Part shown: one piece after another, positions 25,270-34,271 of the stretch
Layout of the letters: every line of letters begins with the position of its first letter
Numbering within the stretch: position 1 is the stretch's first letter
Assembly (NCBI GenBank): GCA_944321125.1
Contig: CALUKD010000010.1
Location: 37,070 to 101,069, forward strand
Source of the DNA: Candidatus Butyricimonas faecavium
Lineage (GTDB): Bacteria > Bacteroidota > Bacteroidia > Bacteroidales > Marinifilaceae
Direction: 5' to 3'
Length of the DNA stretch: 64,000 nt
Position numbers and translations under genes: made by a program
Notes under the pieces: generated by a model
Database searches by the model: none
Told to the model about the DNA's origin: nothing
The model's input: the letters and a program-made list of their open reading frames with translations, nothing else

Positions 25270-28197
25270 ATGATTGATTTTGAGCAATTAACACGAAGTA
25301 TAAAGGGGGACGTGATGACCGACTCTCTTCATCAAATGATTTATGCAACAGATGCGTCAGCTTATCGGGAGATGCCTTTGGCTGTTGTATATCCTCGGGT
25401 AACCTCGGATGTGAAAGAATGTATCAGCTTTGCGAGAAAAAATGGGATTACGTTGATTCCCCGTGCTGCAGGAACTTCTTTAGCAGGGCAAGTTGTGGGG
25501 AGCGGGTTAGTCGTTGATGTGTCCCGGTATATGAATCACGTACTAGAGATAAACGAAGAAGAACATTGGGTTCGGGTTGAGCCGGGAGTAGTATTGGATG
25601 AGTTGAATATGCAGGTAAAGTCGTTGGGATTGTTTTTTGGTCCAGAAACTTCCACTTCCAATCGTTGCTGTTTGGGAGGAATGGTGGGAAATAATTCGTG
25701 TGGTTCTCATTCTTTGGTGTACGGGAGTATGCGGGATCATCTTTTGGAAGCAAAAGTTATTTTGAGCAATGGTGAAGAGGTTTTACTGAAGGGGTTGGAG
25801 AAAGAAGAAGTGCTAGATAAGATGGCTCAGGACACGTTGGAGGGAAAGATATACAAATATACTATAGAAATGTTGGAAAAGAACGGGGAGGAAATTGTTC
25901 AATATTTCCCTGATCCGGCATTGCGAAGAAGGAATTCCGGTTATGCTATAGATCAGTTGTTGTACTCGGATTATTTTGATACTACTAGTGAAGATAAGTT
26001 TAATTTGTGTAAGTTATTGGCCGGATCGGAAGGGACTTTGGCGTTTGTGATCGAATTGAAATTGAACCTTGTTCCGCTACCACCCCGGGAGAAGGCGGTA
26101 ATTTGTGTGCATTGCAGGACATTGGAAGAGGCGTTCGAGGGGAATTTGGTTGCATTAAGGCATCATCCGGTGGCTATTGAGTTAATGGATCAAAATATCT
26201 TGGAATTAAGTAAAAGAAATATAGCGCAGAATAAGAACCGTTTTTTTGTTCAGGGGAATCCAGCTGCAATCTTGATTATTGAGTTAGCGTTAGAAAGTAG
26301 AGAGGAGGTAGATCGGGTGGCAGACCGGATTGAGGAGGATATGAAGATGCACGGGTATGGGTATCACTTTCCGCGAGTTTACGGGAATGATATTAGTCGG
26401 GTGTGGAGTTTGCGGAAAGCCGGATTAGGATTGTTGTCCGGGATGCCGGGGAATGCGAAACCTGTTTCCGTGATCGAGGATACAGCCGTGGCTCCGGAAC
26501 GATTACCGGCTTACATGAAAGATTTCGGGGAGATGTTAGGGCGATTGGGGTTAAAGTGTGTGTACCATGCACATATCAGTACGGGTGAGTTGCATTTACG
26601 TCCCGTGTTGAATTTGAAAGAGGAAAAGGATAGGGTATTATTCCGGCGTGTGGCAGAAGAGACTGTCAAATTAGTGAAGAAGCATCGCGGGTCTTTGAGT
26701 GGAGAGCATGGTGACGGGCGTTTACGAGGTGAGTTTATTCCGTTGTTATTCGGGGAGAAAATGTACGGCTTGATGCAGGAGACTAAAGCTTGTTGGGACC
26801 CGGAGGATGTTTTTAACGCTAGGAAGATTGTGAATACGCCACCCATGGATACCTCGTTTCGGTATGAGGTGGGGGATTCGAATATGACGAGTCGCACTTA
26901 TTTTGATTTTTCGAAGGAAAAAGGTTGGTTGTGTGCTATTGAGCAATGTAACGGTTCGGGAGATTGTCGGAAATCGTATGCTTTTGGTGGTACGATGTGT
27001 CCGAGTTTTCGAGCCACGAGGAAAGAGAGCCATACAACACGGGCTCGGGCGAATACGTTGCGGGAGTTGATAACTCGTCCAAGAACGAAAAAGATATATG
27101 ATCAGCGGGAGATTTTAGAGGTATTAGATACCTGTGTTTCATGTAAGGCCTGTAAATCTGAGTGTCCTTCAAACGTGGACATTGCTCGTTTTAAGGCAGA
27201 GTTTTTACAGCAACATTATGATGTGTGCGGAGTGCCGATGAAGGCTTTTTTAATAGCCCGTTTGACTGAAATTCAACGTTTGGGTTCTATTTTACCGTGG
27301 TTGTATAATGCTGTTGTTCGAAGCCAAGTGACTGGTGGAATGTTGAAACGTATGTTGCATTTTGCTCCAGAGCGGGCAATACCTACTCTTTATAAGACTA
27401 CGTTGAAACATTGGCTTGGTCGTTATCAGAGGAAGAATAGAGGCGAGACCGTGGGGAAAGTGTTTCTTTTTGCCGATGAATTTACTAATTATATGGACGT
27501 GGAGATTGGGATAAAGATGATCGAATTGTTGGATAGGTTGGGGTATGAAGTCATTATTCCGAAACATGTGGAGAGTGGGAGAACGGCGATCTCGAAAGGT
27601 ATGTTGAAGGTGGCGAAAAGGGTGGCTCGAAAGAATGTGTTGTTGTTGAAAGACGTGGTCTCAGAGGATGTTCCATTGGTGGGTATCGAGCCTTCATGTA
27701 TATTATCGTTCCGGGATGAATATCCGGATTTGGTCGGGGATGGTTTGAAGGAAGATGCCGTGAGGTTAGGGAAAAATTGCTTGTTGTACGATGAGTTTTT
27801 TGTCCAAGAGATTCGTGCCGGAAGAATACGGGCTGAACAATTTACAGATCAGCCGTTGAAGATTATGTTACATGGGCATTGTCACCAAAAGTCTTTAGCT
27901 TCCATAGAACCTTCTCGGAAGATGTTATCTTTGCCTGTAAATTATAGTGTGGAGGTTATTCCTTCCGGATGTTGTGGGATGGCGGGAGCTTTCGGGTACG
28001 AGAAAAAACATTATGAGTTATCTATGAAGATCGGGGAACAAGTGTTATTTCCAACAGTGAGGGGTGCTGGGGAAGAGGTTTGTATTTCGGCTCCGGGGAC
28101 GAGTTGCCGGCAACAAATAAAGGATGGTACGGGGAAACAGGCGTTACATCCGATAGAGATTTTGTACAAGGCATTGAAATGTATGAAGGAAAAATAA
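25270..28197 (+). CDS. FAD-linked D-2-hydroxyacid dehydrogenase fused to an Fe-S/CCG electron-transfer domain
   Basis: The protein of about 975 residues combines a GlcD-like flavoprotein and a GlcF-like Fe-S part, as in YdiJ/Dld-II type D-lactate or D-2-hydroxyglutarate dehydrogenases. The FAD (PCMH) domain covers about 20-230 (IPRAAGTSLAGQVVG, GMVGNNSCGSHSL). The oxidase C-terminal domain runs to about 520 and ends with SGEHGDGRLRGEF. Cys motifs follow: CNGSGDCRK with TMCPSF at about 560-580, and SCKACKSECPSN at about 625. The cysteine-rich CCG part has HGHCHQKS and SGCCGMAGAFGYEK near 865-910. The ATG at 25270 is preferred over a TTG six bases earlier. It has its own promoter and no obvious link to the flanking polysaccharide genes. 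Confidence 0.88.
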   Translation: MIDFEQLTRSIKGDVMTDSLHQMIYATDASAYREMPLAVVYPRVTSDVKECISFARKNGITLIPRAAGTSLAGQVVGSGLVVDVSRYMNHVLEINEEEHWVRVEPGVVLDELNMQVKSLGLFFGPETSTSNRCCLGGMVGNNSCGSHSLVYGSMRDHLLEAKVILSNGEEVLLKGLEKEEVLDKMAQDTLEGKIYKYTIEMLEKNGEEIVQYFPDPALRRRNSGYAIDQLLYSDYFDTTSEDKFNLCKLLAGSEGTLAFVIELKLNLVPLPPREKAVICVHCRTLEEAFEGNLVALRHHPVAIELMDQNILELSKRNIAQNKNRFFVQGNPAAILIIELALESREEVDRVADRIEEDMKMHGYGYHFPRVYGNDISRVWSLRKAGLGLLSGMPGNAKPVSVIEDTAVAPERLPAYMKDFGEMLGRLGLKCVYHAHISTGELHLRPVLNLKEEKDRVLFRRVAEETVKLVKKHRGSLSGEHGDGRLRGEFIPLLFGEKMYGLMQETKACWDPEDVFNARKIVNTPPMDTSFRYEVGDSNMTSRTYFDFSKEKGWLCAIEQCNGSGDCRKSYAFGGTMCPSFRATRKESHTTRARANTLRELITRPRTKKIYDQREILEVLDTCVSCKACKSECPSNVDIARFKAEFLQQHYDVCGVPMKAFLIARLTEIQRLGSILPWLYNAVVRSQVTGGMLKRMLHFAPERAIPTLYKTTLKHWLGRYQRKNRGETVGKVFLFADEFTNYMDVEIGIKMIELLDRLGYEVIIPKHVESGRTAISKGMLKVAKRVARKNVLLLKDVVSEDVPLVGIEPSCILSFRDEYPDLVGDGLKEDAVRLGKNCLLYDEFFVQEIRAGRIRAEQFTDQPLKIMLHGHCHQKSLASIEPSRKMLSLPVNYSVEVIPSGCCGMAGAFGYEKKHYELSMKIGEQVLFPTVRGAGEEVCISAPGTSCRQQIKDGTGKQALHPIEILYKALKCMKEK

Positions 28198-28220
28198 CTT
28201 CGAATTTCGTCCTTCTTTCG

Positions 28221-28251
28221 TTTGATGTAAAGTATTAAAGTTATATTTTTG
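28221..28251 (+). promoter_or_regulatory. Promoter with both -33 and -7 elements, for the sugar-nucleotide operon
   Basis: TTTG (28221-28224) and TATTTTTG (28244-28251) are separated by 19 bases. This is the best match in the window to the Bacteroides TTTG-N19-21-TAnnTTTG consensus. The ATG of the WbpB-like gene is 60 bases downstream. Confidence 0.7.
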
Positions 28252-28293
28252 AAGTTCAAATTTTTAATTTGACAAAAAGATAGACGTGAATAA

Positions 28294-29283
<990 letters not shown>

Positions 29284-29327
29284 TAAAAGATAAAAACTAA
29301 GGGGTAAAAACTAAAAATAAAGGGAAA

Positions 29328-29723
29328 ATGAAAATTATTGATAATGGGTTGTTAGATGAGGTTTCTCGCCAAGCCGCAGGGAGTCCGCGTTTGAGGATGA
29401 ATTATAATTTTCACGACACGTTGGAGGCTAATGCTCAACGGTTGTTGAATGCTTTGGAGCCGGGGACAGAATTGCCTGTACATAGGCATTGTTTCACCGC
29501 GGAAACTTATATTGTGCTGCGCGGTGAAATTAACGTGTTTTTTTATGATGATGACAAGCGGGTGACCGAGTCCGTGACCTTGAATCCGTTGAAAGGTGAA
29601 TATGGTATTCATATACCTGCCGGACAATGGCACACGTTGGAAGTCGTGGAGAAAGGAACCGTGATTTTTGAGGTGAAGGATGGGCCGTACCGTCCGTTGG
29701 GGCCGGAAGATAGGTTGGATTAA
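29328..29723 (+). CDS. WbuC-family cupin
   Basis: This small protein of 131 residues has a cupin fold of the WbuC type found in O-antigen and capsule clusters. It shows the metal-binding pattern PVHRHCFTAETYIVLRGE (about 50-67, HxH then E) and the second motif GIHIPAGQWHTLEV (about 92). Its biochemical role is not established. Its constant neighbours in many genomes are sugar-nucleotide genes, as here. The 44-base gap upstream is a GATAAAAACTAA-type repeat. An AAATC/TCTAAA repeat tract follows the gene. Confidence 0.85.
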   Translation: MKIIDNGLLDEVSRQAAGSPRLRMNYNFHDTLEANAQRLLNALEPGTELPVHRHCFTAETYIVLRGEINVFFYDDDKRVTESVTLNPLKGEYGIHIPAGQWHTLEVVEKGTVIFEVKDGPYRPLGPEDRLD

Positions 29724-29817
29724 TTTTAGATTTAATGATTTTAGATTTTAGACTCCAGCCGCACAAACTGTTGCTTTTGGTTTCATTCTAAATTCTAAAC
29801 TCTAAATTTTAAATTAT
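29721..29817. repeat. Double AT-rich intergenic repeat tract
   Basis: The 99-base gap between the cupin and dehydrogenase genes is nearly filled by two tracts in opposite sense: TTTTAGATTTAATGATTTTA (29723-29742) and TTCTAAATTCTAAACTCTAA (29787-29806). They flank a short GC-richer stretch, so they could pair. Confidence 0.55.
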
Positions 29818-29822
29818 TACGT

Positions 29823-31112
29823 ATGTATAATAAATTATTAAATAAAAAGGCAAAGTTAGCATTAGTCGGGTTGGGGTATGTCGGGTTACCGATAGCACTG
29901 GAGTTTGCCAAGAAGATTTCCGTGATCGGTTTTGATATTAACGAGGAACGGTTGGCAAAGATGAGAGAGAAAATCGATCCGTGTAATGAGTTGGGGCCGG
30001 AAACATTTGAGAATAGCGATATTTATTTTACTTCTTCCGTGGATGAGTTGCGGGAAGCGTCTTTTTTTATCGTGGCGGTTCCGACCCCGATAGATAAGTT
30101 TAATCAACCGGATTTGAAACCCTTGTTAGCGGCTTCCCGCACGGTGGGGATGGCTTTAAAGAAAGGCGATTACGTGGTTTATGAATCTACGGTTTATCCG
30201 GGTTGTACGGAAGAAGATTGTGTTCCGGTGTTGGAAGAGGTGTCTGGGCTGAAAGTAGGAATTGATTTTAAGGTCGGTTATTCTCCCGAACGAATCAACC
30301 CGGGCGATAAGATTCATACGTTGGCTAACACAGTGAAGATTGTTTCAGGGTGTGATGCCGAGACATTGGAAACCGTGGCTAAAGTTTACGAGCTAGTTGT
30401 GAAACCGGGAGTACATCGGGCTCCGAGTATCAAGGTTGCTGAAGCAGGAAAGATTATCGAAAACACGCAGAGGGACGTTAATATAGCTTTGATGAACGAG
30501 TTATCCATTATTTTCAGCCGTATTGGTATCAATACGTATGATGTGCTGGAGGCTGCGGGAACGAAATGGAATTTTTTGAAGTTTTATCCCGGTTTAGTGG
30601 GAGGACATTGTATCGGGGTTGATCCCTATTATTTGGTGCATAAGGCAAAAGAGTTGAAGTATCATCCGCAAATGATTAATGCCGGGCGGTTTGTAAATGA
30701 TTCGATGGGAGGATATATAGCCAAGAAAATCGTGAAAAAGATGATCGGAATGGGGAAGAATATCTTGGGGGCTCGCGTGTTGGTTATGGGGGTTACGTTT
30801 AAAGAGGATGTGTCGGATATTCGGAACTCGAAGGTTGTGGATATTGTAAGCGAGCTGAAAGATTTTGGTGTGGATGTAGATGTCACTGACCCAAAGGCGG
30901 ATTCAGAGGAAGTGATGCGCGAATACGGTTTTAAATTGATTGAGAAACCTCGGGCAAATTATGATGCTGTCATCGTGGCGGTAGCGCATAAGGAGTATCT
31001 GGATTTAGATGAGGGGTATTTTCGGGAATTGACATATGAACACGCTGTATTAGGAGATATAAAAGGAATTTACAGGGGAAAAATTCACCTGATGAAATAC
31101 TGGAGCCTATAA
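29823..31112 (+). CDS. UDP-N-acetylhexosamine 6-dehydrogenase (WbpO/TviB/Cap5L-like)
   Basis: The enzyme oxidises C6 of a UDP-HexNAc twice with NAD+ to give the uronic acid. The 429 residues comprise an N-terminal Rossmann domain (LALVGLGYVGLPIALEFAK at about 12), VAVPTPID, YESTVYPGCTEE, and the catalytic Cys loop GLVGGHCIGVDPYYL (Cys at about 264), then a C-terminal UDP-binding domain. Its features (STVYPG, GGHCIGVDPYY) fit the UDP-GlcNAc/GalNAc branch rather than UDP-glucose dehydrogenases. It can supply the substrate of the WbpB-like enzyme. Confidence 0.9.
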   Translation: MYNKLLNKKAKLALVGLGYVGLPIALEFAKKISVIGFDINEERLAKMREKIDPCNELGPETFENSDIYFTSSVDELREASFFIVAVPTPIDKFNQPDLKPLLAASRTVGMALKKGDYVVYESTVYPGCTEEDCVPVLEEVSGLKVGIDFKVGYSPERINPGDKIHTLANTVKIVSGCDAETLETVAKVYELVVKPGVHRAPSIKVAEAGKIIENTQRDVNIALMNELSIIFSRIGINTYDVLEAAGTKWNFLKFYPGLVGGHCIGVDPYYLVHKAKELKYHPQMINAGRFVNDSMGGYIAKKIVKKMIGMGKNILGARVLVMGVTFKEDVSDIRNSKVVDIVSELKDFGVDVDVTDPKADSEEVMREYGFKLIEKPRANYDAVIVAVAHKEYLDLDEGYFRELTYEHAVLGDIKGIYRGKIHLMKYWSL

Positions 31113-31146
31113 ATAAAATGATAACTTCGCGTCAGAATCTAATGAT

Positions 31147-32019
31147 ATGAAAGGAATTGTATTAGCCGGAGGATCCGGGACTAGGTTATATCCAATTACA
31201 AAAGGCGTGTCAAAGCAATTATTGCCGATATATGATAAGCCTATGGTATATTATCCCGTTTCAGTATTAATGCTGGCGGGAATCAAGGATATTTTAATTA
31301 TTTCAACTCCGCAGGATTTACCGGGGTTTGAGCGTTTACTCGGTGATGGCTCCGATTACGGAGTTCATTTCACATATGCAGAACAACCTAGTCCGGATGG
31401 GTTAGCACAGGCATTTATTATCGGAGAGAAGTTTATTGGAAATGATTCGGTTTGTTTGGTGTTGGGAGATAATATTTTTTATGGACAACATTTTACAGGA
31501 ATGTTGTTAGATGCCGTGAAAGCTGCGGAAGGAGAGGATAAAGCAACCGTTTTCGGCTATTGGGTGAATGACCCGGAACGTTATGGGGTTGCCGAATTTG
31601 ATCAGAATGGGAATGTATTGAGTATTGAGGAAAAGCCGAAGAACCCGAAATCGAATTATGCCGTGGTCGGGTTGTATTTTTATCCGAATGAAGTGGTTCG
31701 TGTTGCTAAAGAGATAAAACCATCAGCTCGGGGGGAGTTGGAAATCACTTCCGTGAACCAGACTTTTTTAGAGGCAGGTGATTTAAAAGTTCAGTTATTG
31801 GGGCGTGGATTTGCTTGGTTGGATACGGGAACTCATGACTCATTGGCTGAAGCTTCTAACTTTGTAGAGGTTATCGAAAAACGTCAAGGATTGAAGATTG
31901 CTTGTTTGGAGGAGATTGCTTATATGAAGGGATGGATTGATGCAGAGCATTTGAGAGCGGTAGCTCAACCGATGATTAAAAATCAGTATGGGCAGTATTT
32001 ATTGAAATTACTGCAGTAA
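31147..32019 (+). CDS. rmlA: Glucose-1-phosphate thymidylyltransferase
   Basis: RmlA makes dTDP-glucose, the first step to dTDP-L-rhamnose. The 290-residue protein opens with the nucleotidyltransferase motif [14 protein letters not shown] and continues [20 protein letters not shown]. Later motifs include LGDNIFYG (metal-binding Asp, about 110), [19 protein letters not shown] and [10 protein letters not shown]. Length and motifs are those of the short RmlA class. A four-helix-bundle gene and repeats separate it from rmlB. Confidence 0.97.
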   Translation: MKGIVLAGGSGTRLYPITKGVSKQLLPIYDKPMVYYPVSVLMLAGIKDILIISTPQDLPGFERLLGDGSDYGVHFTYAEQPSPDGLAQAFIIGEKFIGNDSVCLVLGDNIFYGQHFTGMLLDAVKAAEGEDKATVFGYWVNDPERYGVAEFDQNGNVLSIEEKPKNPKSNYAVVGLYFYPNEVVRVAKEIKPSARGELEITSVNQTFLEAGDLKVQLLGRGFAWLDTGTHDSLAEASNFVEVIEKRQGLKIACLEEIAYMKGWIDAEHLRAVAQPMIKNQYGQYLLKLLQ

Positions 32020-32028
32020 TTTCAATAA

Positions 32029-32067
32029 GTTGCAGGTTGGCAGGTTACAAGTTATTTACAGGTTATA
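32029..32067. repeat. Left inverted repeat of the S23/IVP cassette
   Basis: The sequence from 32029 contains TTGCAGGTTGGCAGGTTACA and AGTTATTTACAGGTTATAA. It is the reverse complement, with drift, of the CAACCTGCAACTTGTAAC-type repeats at 32428-32462 and 32550-32588 on the other side of the gene. Confidence 0.6.
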
Positions 32068-32075
32068 AATTGTTT

Positions 32076-32444
32076 ATGGGGACGGTTAGGTGTTTTGAGG
32101 ATTTTAAGATTTGGCAGGATGCCCGTTTGTTGGTAAATCAGGTTTACTTGTACACTGCAGGAGTGAAGGATTATGGGTTTAATGATCAGGTTAGAAGGGC
32201 GGCAGTTTCGGTGATGAATAATATTGCGGAGGGGTATGAGGCTGGTGGTAATGTGATGTTTAAGAAGTTTTTGCAAATATCGAGGGGAAGTTGTGGTGAA
32301 GTCAGGAGTATGTTGTATTTAGCTAAAGACTTGAAATATATAGACGAAATAAAGGTAAACGGGTTATTGTCTGATTGTATGGTTTTATCTAAAGGTATCA
32401 GTAAATTAATTACTTATTTGGATGCCACAACCAGCAACTTGTAA
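32076..32444 (+). CDS. Four-helix-bundle protein, S23/23S rRNA intervening-sequence family
   Basis: The protein of 122 residues fits the S23/IVP (TIGR02436, PF05635) family: FEDFKIWQDARLLVNQVY, YGFNDQVRRAAVSVMNNIAE (the family's QxRRAavSi..NIAEG core), GNVMFKKFLQISRGSCGEVR and a final helix. The start is set at the ATG on 32076. An in-frame ATG at 32037 would place 13 residues inside the left repeat. The stop lies inside the right repeat. Family members occur within 23S rRNA intervening sequences and as dispersed genes in Bacteroidetes; their function is unknown. It interrupts the rml gene order. Confidence 0.85.
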   Translation: MGTVRCFEDFKIWQDARLLVNQVYLYTAGVKDYGFNDQVRRAAVSVMNNIAEGYEAGGNVMFKKFLQISRGSCGEVRSMLYLAKDLKYIDEIKVNGLLSDCMVLSKGISKLITYLDATTSNL

Positions 32445-32588
32445 CCTGTAAACTTGTAACTAAAATATAGATAAAATAAAGGTAAATGGGTTATTGTCCG
32501 ATTGTATGGTTTTATTCTAGGGGTATCAATTAATTACTCACTTGGATTCTACAACCTGCAACTTGTAACTCGTAAACTTGAAACTAAA
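32339..32588 (+). repeat. Tandem duplication of the 3' end of the four-helix-bundle gene
   Basis: Copy 1 (32339-32464) covers the last 35 codons and the downstream repeat. Copy 2 (32466-32588) repeats it with about 14 substitutions and two small indels by hand alignment, which break the frame. Each copy ends in a CAACTTGTAAC...GTAAACTTG.AACTAAA block. Confidence 0.8.
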
Positions 32589-32597
32589 TTTTGAAGA

Positions 32598-33650
32598 ATG
32601 AAAAATTTACTAATCACTGGCGGAGCCGGGTTTATCGGTTCGCATCTGGTTCGGCTAATGGTAAACAAGTACCCGGAGTATCGTATTATCAATTTGGATA
32701 AGTTGACTTATGCGGGTAATTTAGCTAATTTGAAGGATATTGAGAAGATGTCGAATTACAAGTTCGTGAAAGCGGATATTTGTGACTTCGAGAAAATGTG
32801 TGAGGTTTTTACCGAATATGAAATAGACGGGGTAATCCATTTGGCAGCAGAGAGTCATGTGGATCGATCAATCAAAGATCCATTTTCTTTTGCCCAGACA
32901 AACGTGATGGGAACGTTAAGTTTGTTGCAAGCTGCTAAATTGGCTTGGGAGGGTAATTTTGACGGAAAATTGTTTTATCATGTTTCGACGGATGAAGTGT
33001 ATGGTTCTTTGCAACCGGATGGAGGTTTCTTTTTGGAGACCACAAAATACGATCCTCATTCTCCCTATTCGGCGTCGAAAGCCTCTTCCGATCATTTCGT
33101 GAGAGCTTATCATGATACTTACGGGTTACCCGTGAAAATTTCTAATTGTTCTAATAATTATGGAACTTACCAGTTCCCAGAGAAATTAATCCCGTTGTTT
33201 ATAAACAATATTCGTCATAACAAACCACTTCCGGTGTATGGAACAGGGGAGAATGTGAGAGATTGGTTGTTCGTGGAGGATCATGCACGGGCAATTGATT
33301 TGATTTTCCATAAAGGTAAAGTGGGGGATACTTATAATATCGGAGGATTTAACGAATGGAAAAATATTGATCTGATCAAGGTCATGATCAAGGTTACTGA
33401 TCGTTTATTAGGCCGTCCGGAAGGGACTTCCGAGAAACTGATCACGTATGTAACAGACCGGGCCGGGCATGATTTGCGTTACGCTATCGATTCCACTAAA
33501 TTGCATGAAGAGTTGGGGTGGGAGCCTTCCTTGCAGTTCGAGGAGGGGATTGAAAAAACGGTAAAATGGTATTTGGAGAATCAGGATTGGCTGGATAACG
33601 TGACGAGTGGAGAATACATGAAGTATTACGAATCAATGTATAATCTGTAA
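32598..33650 (+). CDS. rmlB: dTDP-glucose 4,6-dehydratase
   Basis: RmlB converts dTDP-glucose to dTDP-4-keto-6-deoxyglucose. The 350-residue extended SDR has the NAD motif GGAGFIGSHLVRL, the conserved AAESHVDRSI, the active-site STDEVYGSL (Asp-Glu pair, about 134) and YSASKASSDH (YxxxK, about 160). NNYGTYQFPEKLIPL follows. Length and motifs are full. It starts right after the duplicated S23 repeat, suggesting that the cassette entered between rmlA and rmlB without destroying either. Confidence 0.97.
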   Translation: MKNLLITGGAGFIGSHLVRLMVNKYPEYRIINLDKLTYAGNLANLKDIEKMSNYKFVKADICDFEKMCEVFTEYEIDGVIHLAAESHVDRSIKDPFSFAQTNVMGTLSLLQAAKLAWEGNFDGKLFYHVSTDEVYGSLQPDGGFFLETTKYDPHSPYSASKASSDHFVRAYHDTYGLPVKISNCSNNYGTYQFPEKLIPLFINNIRHNKPLPVYGTGENVRDWLFVEDHARAIDLIFHKGKVGDTYNIGGFNEWKNIDLIKVMIKVTDRLLGRPEGTSEKLITYVTDRAGHDLRYAIDSTKLHEELGWEPSLQFEEGIEKTVKWYLENQDWLDNVTSGEYMKYYESMYNL

Positions 33651-33698
33651 ATTGAAGTATGAAATTGTACCTAATAGTACAATTTCATACTTCAATTT
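33649..33698 (+). repeat. Perfect 22-bp stem inverted repeat between rmlB and rmlC
   Basis: The arms 33649-33670 and 33677-33698 are perfect complements around the 6-base loop CTAATA. The left arm includes the last two bases of the rmlB stop codon. Another CAATTTTCAATT repeat follows before the rmlC ATG. It is AT-rich, with only a short T-run, so it may act as an mRNA processing or stability element rather than a full terminator. Confidence 0.8.
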
Positions 33699-33714
33699 TC
33701 AATTTTCAATTATA

Positions 33715-34260
33715 ATGAAGGTTATTGAGACTGAAATAGAAGGTGTTTTTATACTTGAACCGCAAGTATTCGGTGATGATCGGGGATATTTCTTTGAAAG
33801 TTTTTCTTTAAAACATTTTGAAGAGAAGGTAAGTAAAACGGTGTTTGTGCAGGATAATGAATCTAAATCTAAATACGGTGTTTTACGGGGATTACATTAT
33901 CAATTGCCACCATATACGCAGGCGAAATTGGTGAGAGTGGTGAAAGGCCGTGTGTTGGATGTTGCTGTGGATATTCGTAAAGGTTCACTAACTTTTGGAA
34001 AGTATTTGGCCGTGGAGTTGAGTGAAGAAAATAAATTGCAATTTTTTTTGCCTAAGGGATTTGCACATGGATTTGCTGTTTTGAGTGAAGAGGCAATATT
34101 TCAGTACAAGTGTGACGAATACTACGCTCCCGATTATGAAGGGGCGATTTGTTACGATGATCCGGATTTAGGAATAGATTGGAAATTACCATCAGAAGAT
34201 ATTATATTATCGGAGAAGGATAAAAAGCATCCAAGGTTGCGGGATGTGATATTATTGTAA
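33715..34260 (+). CDS. rmlC: dTDP-4-dehydrorhamnose 3,5-epimerase
   Basis: RmlC epimerises C3 and C5 of the 4-keto sugar. From the ATG at 33715 it has 181 residues, the normal length, beginning MKVIETEIEGVFILEPQVFG. Family motifs are present: DDRGYFFESF, QDNESKSKYGVLRGLHYQ (catalytic His), VVKGRVLDVAVDIRKGS and FLPKGFAHGFAVLS. An upstream in-frame ATG (33652) would put the extension inside the inverted repeat, so it is rejected. It is followed after 11 bases by a second FlaA1-like dehydratase. Confidence 0.96.
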   Translation: MKVIETEIEGVFILEPQVFGDDRGYFFESFSLKHFEEKVSKTVFVQDNESKSKYGVLRGLHYQLPPYTQAKLVRVVKGRVLDVAVDIRKGSLTFGKYLAVELSEENKLQFFLPKGFAHGFAVLSEEAIFQYKCDEYYAPDYEGAICYDDPDLGIDWKLPSEDIILSEKDKKHPRLRDVILL

Positions 34261-34271
34261 AAAGAGATTAC

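Noticed and set aside
32029..32588. CRISPR-like array reading of the repeats near rmlB
   Set aside because: Only two or three degenerate, irregularly spaced copies; the spacing comes from duplicated gene sequence, and no cas genes are present.
33652..33714. N-terminal extension of RmlC from an upstream ATG
   Set aside because: The extra 21 residues are the inverted repeat translated; RmlC family length fits the ATG at 33715.
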